Both the position numbers and the translations under genes were made by a program. Positions 55,571 through 64,000 of a DNA stretch of 64,000 nucleotides are shown piece after piece. Origin of the DNA: Allolobophora icterica. Taxonomy: Eukaryota > Annelida > Clitellata > Crassiclitellata > Lumbricidae. How positions within the stretch are numbered: the first letter of the stretch is position 1; the number at the start of each line of letters is the position of its first letter. The DNA lies in the NCBI GenBank assembly GCA_963556255.1, contig OY744608.1:7039523-7103522 (forward strand), written 5' to 3'. A model generated the notes under the pieces. The model was not told where the DNA came from and did no database searches. It was given only the letters and a program-made list of their open reading frames with translations.

Positions 55571-56115
55571 ACTTAGTAGGTGTAGCTCAAACTTAATCAA
55601 GACTCGAGAGTAACAAATCGAAAGGTAGACTTCTAATAAATGTCTTGATCATTAGCGAGGCTGTGTGGGAACGTTGGATGTTGTGACTGAAAACTCCGTC
55701 AACCTTTCTCAGTGTTAACATATACGTCCACCGATAGGAGAGTCGCACTCTGGGCATTTACTGTCGTCGACGGCCGCACCACAATCTCCGATCGCATAAA
55801 CGTGGTCTGGAACTGCAAGAGCCGTACATAAGACCCATCGAGCGACGAAGATTTAAATGGGTTGATATCTGACTGAAATGCGACAGAACGTCTTCTGCGC
55901 AAGATTGTAAATTTGTGGTAAAGTTTTGACTATAACGGGCAAATACAGACAAGAGAATATCTCTAGAAAACCCTTGTAATCTTCGGTCATGACATAGGCT
56001 ATCATCTGTGAATCGAATATCTGGAGTGCTTTTCCCATAAAACACAAAAGTTAGAAAGAAAATTTTAAAACCTTTTATAACTTTATGCAGGATACACAAA
56101 TTGTAATATACTCAC

Positions 56116-59100
56116 TATTTGGACACTTGAACCAGTGACCTTGTCCCATGCCCATGGCTGCAACGATCTGTACCCTTTCCTGGTCCGATATTCCAAGACC
56201 CCCAAGCAACGGTTGTAGCTCATTGGCTACCCGTTTAGCCTCAGCTTCAATGACATTCGTTAAAGGTTGACCGCTTCGAAGCCGTTCTAGGCTTTGGAGG
56301 AACCTCCGGCGTGCTTCTTCAGATACTCCGGGATTACTGCCTGTGTTGAGTTTGCCCTCCAGCTGAATGTACTTGACAAGCAGACCAAACCTCGTCAGTT
56401 CGAATCCGGCTTCCCGCAACTCCTGATCGCTGAATCGAACTCTCTGCCGCAGAAGCCACGACTGTATAGGGTCCATCTCTGACTTGAGCGCATACAGTTT
56501 TACTCTGACTTGCGCATTAGTCGTCTCCCTGATAACAGCGTCCACCTTTATCTTCCAGGCTGTTACATGTTGCAAAAAATTCACGACGTTCTCAATGCAA
56601 CTCACCTCATCGGTTGCAAGGTCAGGACCGTTAAGTCGGTCCCTGTAGAATTTAGTCTGATCCTCTGCGAATTCCATCAAACGAAGCCGCCCTGCAAGTT
56701 CCTTCTGCATGGCCACGTTCCTTCTCCTGTCTCCCAGGATCACGGCCTTAACTCGTTCGATGTCGCAGAGAAGGGTATTGATGATAGTTCCGTAACGGAG
56801 GTTCCTCCGAATCGTCGTCTTACACCGAGGGCATCGTTTCATTTGGATGTCGTTTGACGCCTCGGTGTCGGTCGCCATGTCCATCCAGTGGTCAAGACCG
56901 TCCACCTCAAAAATGTGTCCACAGTCTTCCAGCTGGACGAAGCGGGCGTCGTCTTCTTCTTCGGTTCCAAAGAAAATCTCAGTGACTTCATCTCTGTGGC
57001 AGATCCTGCACTTCTTCGGACATGGTTCTCCGCAAACACCAATACATCGATGACCGCATCCAAGGCGTTTCGGACAGGGAGCGTCACAGCGAGGACGATC
57101 ACAGGGTTGATGGCACAGCTTGGTACACTGATAATGTTGACACCTCCAATGGCATTGCTCTCGACACGGTTCGCACGAACGTCCACATTCGCGAGGACAC
57201 CTGCTGTGATGACATCTGTTCTGGCATCTCTTACTGCAAGGCGGACAGTTCCTGGTACACGGTTCGCTGCATTGGTGACCGCAAACGAGGGTCCGACCAC
57301 AATCAAACTTGCACGGAACGTGCAGCCGGCCCTGCATGCAATCTCCGCACTCGCCTGGACACGGATGGTGGCAATCTAGCAGACTACCACAAGGCTGAGT
57401 GCAATGAATCGACTCTTTCTGCTGGTGACATTTGACACGAACCGAATGTCCACAGCCGAGTTTCTTCTCCACCTTTACCAGACACCGTTTCGTATGTTCA
57501 TCGCCGCATTTCATGTTGCACAAGTGACCACATAGAAGTCGATGATCACACTCACCTTGGCATTTGAAATCATAGGGGAACACACCACACGGAACCTGCT
57601 GCAGGTGACCACAGTTCGGCATCACTCTTTGAACCGTTTGCTTGCACTCACCACAAGGGTCCTGGCAACGCTTCCTACACACGTGATTATTGACACATAT
57701 CACTTTTCGGCATGGCTTCTTGCACCTGTAGTTCGTATGGTCTCTGTCGTAGGAGTGGCAAACCCGTTCACAGGCATGTCCACAGTCCAGTCGGAACCCA
57801 CACGGTCGCAGACACCCTCCTTCCGGTACCTGGTCGAAGTCTTTCGCGCAGTGGACAACGATCCGGGCTTCCTGAGGGTGATTCTGGCAACAGAGAGTCA
57901 GTTCCTCCCCGAAATTACCCATAAGCCTCGCTTTCTGGGTTATCTTGCTCCAAAGCTCGCTGTGTTTTGCAATGTGGTCGAAATCTCCGATCACAAACAA
58001 TCCCTTCTTGGCACGAGACATCGCGACACAGGCTCGATTGTCGTCCTTGACAAACCCTATCTTCCCAATTGAGTTGCTTCGAACAAGAGACAAGAGAACG
58101 ATGTCGTTTTCCTCGCCTTGGTAATTGTCGACCGGACATACGCGAACCCCTTCGAACTGTTCTTTCGGCATGAGACGTTTGAACAGGAACATCTGACCCG
58201 TGTAAGGGGTGAGTATTGTAACCTGGCTGGGGTGGTAGCCCTGTAGGAGTAAATACCGACACAGTGCGACAACAAAAGTGGCTTCGTGGTAGTTCGAAAC
58301 ACTCTTCAGCTCCTCGTCTTTAAGTTCTTCCTCGTCGTGGTTGATCAGGAACAGATTAGTTTCGACACCCTTGATGTCCTCATAGAGTTTAACGGTGTCG
58401 TGATCTTTAAGCTCTGGGTAGATTAAGCGCACGAGTTCGGCAATCTCAGGTCGCATTCGATGCTGGTTTTCGAGTGTTTCGAAAGGTAGTTCATTCATAA
58501 CAAGTCTCTCGAACAGCGAGTATTTGAGGGCATACTCTTCGGCCAGCTTGTAGACATTTGCACTCGGTCTCAACTGCTTGTGATCTCCGATCAGGACCAG
58601 GTGCTCGCAGCCAGAGCTCAACGTTGTGATGACGTGGGCTTCCAAGACCTCAGCCGCTTCCTCAACGATGACGATTTTCGGACTGATTTGGCGGAGGGTA
58701 TTCTTGTAACGTGCAGCTCCAGTTGTCGTCATACCGATTACGTTCATAGTCTGCATGATGGCCCTATCCTCGTCCTCGAGTATCTCCCGTAAGCGATCAG
58801 CAGCAATCTGAAATTGCGTCTCACATTCCAGATTATTCTCCTTTAGGTCCTTCTTGTACAGACTGACCCAGTAGCGATACAGTCGCCATCTATCGGCAAG
58901 GTTCATGCCCCAGAGATTTCGGACGCGACGCGTTTCCTCTTCTGGCATGACGTCGGTGCTTCTCAGCCCTCGTTGCATCCGCTCACGTCGCTTCTTCTTA
59001 TTGACTCTCTGGACTTGCCACTCTCCATCTACTTCCGGCAGATTGTCGAAGTCGACGGCCAATCGCTGGTTGGCCTGCTCCAGATTTCTCCGACGCCTCG

Positions 59101-61430
59101 CCTCCTCTTGGTGTCTCCTCAGAGCCAGCTCGTCGTCTTCCAACTCCAGTAGCCTCTCGGCCTCAATTGCAGCCACATCGTCTTCGATCTCGATTCTCTC
59201 AGCCGGAGCTTCAGCAGGTGCTTCGACAGGTGCATCAGCGGGTGCGCCCTCACCACCTTCAACATTTGCATCAGCTTCAACAGCTGGCTCCTCTTCCATG
59301 TAAAGCATCTCGCCCAGTCCTAGCCAGCCTGGAAGATAGGAAGGACCTAGACCCGAAGATTTATTACTGAAAACACCTCCTTGTTCCCCTTGCTCTAGGT
59401 GTACTCTTTCAGTCAGTGCCATATAGTGATCGTCGGACATTAAATCTTCGAGGATTTTCTCGTGTATCAGACCTCTTTCGGTGCCGTCTATCAAAGCAGC
59501 CGTTTTCTCGATTTCCACCTGCCATTTCTCCATCTCCTGCCGGATGTCCATGCGTGCGTGAAAGATGGCTCTAGGCACGCTCCTCATTTCTCTCACCTTG
59601 CGACGCAACTCCGAAAGTAGAAAGCCTTTCATTTTCTCGTTTTTGCTTCTCCCGCCGACCCTCACTATTCCGGATTTCAGAAACCTGGAAATTCCCTCAA
59701 GGAACTGATCGAGAGCGTGGTTTGTATAGCAGACTACAAGTACCGGGGAATTGTCGGTTCCCCTCGGATTCCAGACCCTTCGATTTAGATATAGTGCTTC
59801 CACGATCTTTAGTCCAATGTGCGTCTTACCGGTTCCAGGAGGACCTTGTATGATGGTCAGCTCTCGCGTAAGAGCAGCCTGGATTGCACGCAGCTGGGAG
59901 TCATCAAGATGTAAGGTTTCAGCAGTAGGCCAGCGGCGAATCTGGAGAATCGGAAGAGCCGAGAATGGGGTTATTCCATAATCTTCATCGCTGTCATCAT
60001 CGCTGTCGTGTTGACGAAAAGCAGGTGGCCGATGACCGTCAATCAAAGGCTGGATGTTGTATGTGGGCTCGGCTGCTGTGAGCAGATATCGAGGAGGATT
60101 TACTGTTGCTTCGCATTTGATGATGTTTTCTCTAAATGGAATGTCTATTTCCTCCATAGTCTGGAGAGCTTTAAGAACGTGCCTATATGCCTCGAAGTAG
60201 GCGGACGTTTCCACCATGAGGAATCTCTCGTCAGGCTGGATGCGACGAACCGCATCTGGATCCACTTCGAACTTGACCTGGAGATATCCTTCCTGCAACA
60301 TCTCCGGTTTTCGATCAGCCACAGTAGCGATGTAGATGGTGTTGAACTCATCCTTTGATAGACACAACAGCGACCCATATATCAGTCGCTTACTGTAGCG
60401 CCAGTTTATCTGCTTCATCCGGGTCACGTCAAACCGGATCTTGTACTGGATCCCCGAGTGAGTACAGATCGGCATCAGAACTGAGACATCATGGTAGACG
60501 CGGATGTCTGCCAGTCGTACCCTTCTGCCAGTCTCTTTCTGGAGGTCAAGGTATTCCCTGATGCCCTGGCGCAGTGGCTGCACAAAGTCTTCACGCAACA
60601 AGCGGAATTGTACGTCGAGGTAGTGACCAACATTCTCGTAGCCACCTTTGATGACGTTGGGTCTGAGAAACGGTTTGCGTCTTGTCATGATATCCTGTTG
60701 GACATCGGGGAAAATCGTCATATCGCGGAAGTTGTCCGGGGGTTGTCTTATATCCTTCACCTGCTGGACATCATTGTTCTCAGATCCTCCTTCGTTTGCT
60801 GCCGCTTCTGCTGTCTTGCGGCCCCTCTCTTTGGCTACGAGTTCCTCTCTTTGAGCACACATTTCATCGAGAGATGTTTCAATCTCGTCATCAATGACTG
60901 CAGTGCTCTGCCTGAGGCCTCGTATCACAAATTCGAATACAATAAGCGTTCCAAGAAAGACCTGGATATTGCCAGGAAAACTTGTCATCAGCTCTTTAAA
61001 GAGAAACAGACTGTCCTTAATCGGCTGACGGAAACTTCTCAACTTTGGTGCCGAAGTCTCCATTTGCATGGCGTTGAGATATTCTGGCAGACCATTTTTC
61101 AGAAACGTGGATGCTCGAATCTTATTCAGCAAGACAATCTTTGCTTGTGGGTTGTTTGTGCTTTTGAGAGCAGTTTTGATAACCGCCAGGATGGCACCCA
61201 TACAGTCCGGCTTCTTCATCAGTGGTTGGTCCTCAAGTGCATGAGGAAAGCCACTTCGTTCTGTGCTGATGATGTTCAGCAACTCTTCAGGGGGGAGATT
61301 AGCCCAATCACGAAGTCGATTGTAACCAATTCTCGGTATAAAATGCTTTGGTTCTCCAATGTCCATGTCTTCATTGTCCGCATCATCGACGTCCATGAAG
61401 TCGTCTCTCGGGCGGCCTTCTTGTCTTGCC
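56116..61430 (-). CDS. ZNFX1: ZNFX1-B large coding exon (helicase and NFX1 zinc fingers)
   Basis: Minus-strand exon of 5315 nt with acceptor TTTAG (61432-61431, phase 2) and donor GTGAGT (56115, phase 1). There is no ATG at its start; exon 1 at 63543-63685 supplies it. Full-length numbering: N-terminal ARM-like region (about 80-260); conserved pre-helicase domain (about 304-525; PFLRPNV, RLLREDFVQPLR, FLMVETSAYFEAYRHVL); UPF1-like SF1 helicase (about 550-1190) with Walker A GPPGTGKT (about 576), VEEAAEVLEAH, GDHKQLRPSANVY, QHRMRPEI, NYQGEENDIVLLSLVRS and VAMSRAKKG. NFX1-type C/H zinc fingers span about 1255-1525. A C-terminal domain ends in SDQERVQIVAAMG…GHWFKC. With its other exons it gives about 1886 residues, near vertebrate ZNFX1 (about 1900). 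ZNFX1 binds RNA: it is an antiviral dsRNA sensor in vertebrates and a germ-granule small-RNA factor in nematodes. All helicase motifs are intact. Confidence 0.96.
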
Positions 61431-62570
61431 CTAAAGATCAAATAAGAGTTCTACACTTTACTTCTATCTGTCTTGGTTTCAGATAATCGCCTCAGCTGCT
61501 GTTAGTATGAATCCTAATAAATTTGGAAGTTAATTAGGCTATATTTAACTTTACCACTCAAATTCTCATTTAGAAACTGTAACAATGTAGGACCAGGTTA
61601 AGCCTAGTATTCCATTTCAGGCTTAGATTCCACAGTTGGGGGGGGGGGGGAGAAGAGACAGAAAGTTTAAGGTAAATTCTGTTAAGATAGGGTTAGATAA
61701 GGTAAGGTAAAATCAGGAAGGTAAATCAACAGATCCTAAATTGATGTACAAGTGGCTGCTTTACTCGTACCCATTCATTTATTAGCAGTAGGATTACCTG
61801 CTAAACAGCTTACCCTCGAATGGACATCATGAGCCCACTCAAGCGAAATCCTACTGTTCGTTCTGTTCATACACTCGTGTCATTCCCTTCCCTACTTAAA
61901 ACTTGTCTTTTCAAATTGCTCATCTACCCTAGTCTGTTACTCTCTTGGGGTTCTATCTTCCGGAAGTTGAAACGTTAATTTAAATATACCATAAAAAGAG
62001 CTGCTCTTTTAAACTAAAGACTTAAAACTGACTTAAACTAATTTGCTTAAGTGGCGAACAGGCTGAAACGAACGAGCTTAACTGATTTAAACGGACCAAT
62101 TTACCTAGGCCGCGCATGCCGAAAGCTTGCTTTCATTTTAATCGCCCGATCCCCGTTAGTCGCTGTTTACAAATGGCGAGTTTCCAACGGATGTTCGTTT
62201 CAAACTTAATTCAACGTAAATTTAAATATACCATAAGCGGCTGTTCATTTAAACTAACGGCTTAAAACAGGCTTAAACTAATTTTCTTAAGTGACGAACA
62301 GGTTGAAACGAAGGAGCTTAAAGGGATTAAACTGGCCAGTTTATTTAGCCAAACTTTACGTTGCACTATCAAGATCTAAGAATCCACAAAATTGAAAGTA
62401 TCCATCAAAGAGGGCAATCTTCACGAAAAACTTCAAAACAACGAAACAGCTTTTATGTAAAACATTGTTTACAGTGAGATTTTCACAAATTTTTAAATTA
62501 TGAAGGAAAATACATTTTTAAATACATTTTTTAATTGCTTTTAAACCGTCTTAGGACGGGCAATAATCTA
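61431..62570 (-). other. ZNFX1-B intron 1, proximal part
   Basis: Intronic sequence with the empty TTAA site matching the piggyBac insertion in copy A (near 61680), and a G11 run at 61639. A direct repeat of about 135 bp follows (61974-62105 and 62213-62345), sharing TTTAAATATACCATAA, TTAAACTAA and GAAACGAA. No gene. Confidence 0.65.
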
Positions 62571-63147
62571 CACTGTGTCCTGGAAAAAAGGAACCTCTTC
62601 CGCTAATATGAAAATAACTAGTAAATATTCATCGATTTTTTAAATTCCAAAACCGTTTCAATCCTGACATAATAATCAACAAATTTGTAACTTGTGAACG
62701 GGCCCGCTATAAAATTACGTCAAAGTGACGTCGCTAAAATAGAAATTTAAACAAACTGTTAGAAACTGGCATTCAGCCAAGAAGACAAAATTACTATAAA
62801 ATTGTTACGGAAAAACAAACATTTTGGAAACTATGAACACAAGTTGTAGTCTAATATTATTCAAATATAAAAATAAAATTAAGCTATAATTTAATATTGA
62901 TAAATAAGTTAAAAATAATATTCAAATGCTTTTAGATAATTTTTGATACCGTCCTTAACACTTTAATTTTGAAGCAAATAACGTCATTATGATGTCATTA
63001 TTGGATGCCAAGAACTTTTATATTTAACCTGTATTAGCTAATAATGTCAGGTTTAAAACGGTTTTTGGAATTTAAAAAATCGATGAATAGACTATTTACT
63101 ACTTATTTGCATGTTATCAAAAGTGTCCATTTTTTCTGGACACAGTG
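62571..63147 (+). mobile_element. Deleted Tc1/mariner relative (577 bp)
   Basis: Ends CACTGTGTCC…GGACACAGTG with TA on both sides (62569-62570, 63148-63149); the terminal repeats are imperfect. Near 62766 the frame reads LAFSQEDKITIKLLRKNK, clearly related to the N-terminus of the intact transposase at 45511 (MAFSEEDRIVIQYLRQNQ), after which coding homology is lost. It is an internally deleted, non-autonomous relative. Confidence 0.82.
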
Positions 63148-63149
63148 TA

Positions 63150-63275
<126 letters not shown>

Positions 63276-63542
63276 GTAAACATAAAAATAATGATGAGCC
63301 TGATGACTCTGACTCTGACTCTGATGATGATAGTGGTTGTGATGATAATGGCGATGATGACGCAACGATAATAATTATAAATTTGGTGCTCCAAACAAAT
63401 AATTGAATGCTAGTGAGATGTTCTGACATGGAGCTATTGGAGTCCATGAAATTGTTTCTCAAGTGTGAATCCGAACACAAAACTGTTTCAGATTAACAAG
63501 TCATAGTCTAGCATAAAGGTTTACTTCAGCACCAAGCCGTAC

Positions 63543-63685
63543 CTAGGCTGCGGTGGAGGTCCTGGTGCCCCTCCACCTCTTCCTCTTCCTCCTCCACCTC
63601 GTCTCTCACCAGGGCGACCACCGCGACCGCCCCCTCGCTCCCCTCCTCGACCGCCACGGTTTTCTCGCCTCGGCTGTTGAGCCAT
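63543..63685 (-). CDS. ZNFX1: ZNFX1-B first coding exon
   Basis: ATG at 63685-63683; 143 nt, ending CCTAG before the donor GTACGG (63542), phase 2. It joins the large exon in frame (P-R-A-R-Q…). It encodes an RGG-rich, low-complexity N-terminus (MAQQPRRENRGGRGGERGGG … GPPPQPR), expected to bind RNA and to favour condensates. A polypyrimidine-AG (CTGTTTCAG) lies 13 bases before the ATG, so an untranslated exon probably precedes it outside the window or in 63700-64000. Confidence 0.88.
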
Positions 63686-63698
63686 GACCTCACCGTCT

Positions 63699-64000
63699 CT
63701 GAAACAGAATTAATTCAATTCATGCTCAACATGCATATAAAGGGTCTATATAAGTAAGTAAGTAAGTAAGTAAGTATGGAAGTAAGTCATTAAGTAAGTA
63801 AGTCGTCAAGTTGTCGCTAGTTGCATCGGACAAGTGCATGAGCAATGAATACTTGGCCTCCGTAAAAGAGAATGCTATCAACAATCATTAAAACGCATGA
63901 GCCTTGAATAAAATCTATCAAATTCTCCTTCTAGTGAAAAAACGTACAAGGTTCTTCTGTTAGATCGAATATCTCCTTGAGTTACAATGCCCAGCATGCG
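63699..64000. other. Upstream region of ZNFX1-B, incomplete
   Basis: Contains the acceptor-like site just before exon 1 and a (TAAG)n microsatellite (63752-63775). No promoter element is evident; the window ends here. Confidence 0.45.

Larger units (their letters stand above)
54602..56115 (-). other. ZNFX1-B intron 2
   Basis: 1.5-kb intron, donor GTGAGT at 56115, acceptor CAG at 54602. It holds a tRNA-derived SINE shared with copy A (about 55300-55570), a pair of fold-back palindromes unique to copy B (55082-55225), and a short segment resembling a second terminal-exon start (near 55765-55810). No other feature. Confidence 0.75.

Noticed and set aside
61431..61441. Protein start at the beginning of the large ZNFX1 exon
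   Set aside because: The frame there begins with TTG and contains a splice acceptor. The joined frame from the RGG exon at 63685 fits in phase and in length.

Overview
The window is nuclear DNA from an animal. It holds spliced genes with GT-AG introns, many LTR and non-LTR retroelements, tRNA-derived SINEs, four kinds of DNA transposon and long microsatellites. The species cannot be read from the sequence. LTR elements that resemble the Gmr1-like group, described from deuterostomes, hint at an invertebrate deuterostome, but this is weak evidence.

The host content is a duplicated pair of ZNFX1 genes (NFX1-type zinc finger, UPF1-like SF1 helicase), both on the minus strand. Copy B (54399-63685) looks complete: three coding exons (63685-63543, 61430-56116, 54601-54399) join in frame to about 1886 residues, close to vertebrate ZNFX1. 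Copy A (1566-14993) matches it exon for exon and intron for intron but is decaying. It has two in-frame deletions in the big exon (about 221 and 37 codons), a damaged donor after exon 1, and a transposon-like insertion that replaces its last codons with an early stop. Copy A's introns have also taken up a piggyBac relic, a CR1/L2 fragment and about 3 kb of unidentified repeat DNA; copy B keeps the empty site for piggyBac.

Between the two genes lies about 38 kb of nested mobile DNA. At 18216-33264 sits an LTR element with an intact gag-protease frame and no reverse transcriptase. Its two LTR-containing segments look identical, and it is interrupted by a 5.2-kb TTAA-flanked, Kolobok-like DNA transposon (24335-29547) carrying a transposase and a second, convergent ORF. 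Then come two non-LTR elements set in a TAATA microsatellite (34082-37515) and several SINEs. From 39314 to 50720 there is a chain of Gmr1-like LTR elements. A young DD37D Tc1/mariner element with perfect terminal repeats (45329-46707) sits inside one of their LTRs.

The most striking feature is the first Gmr1-like element (39314-44167). Its single open frame runs gag, protease, then about 310 codons of intronless spectrin-repeat sequence resembling a spectraplakin (dystonin/MACF1/Shot), then RNase H. The host-like segment sits where integrase and reverse transcriptase should be, and the flanking LTRs are nearly identical. This looks like a recent capture of a cellular mRNA by a retrotransposon, comparable in form to a transducing retrovirus.
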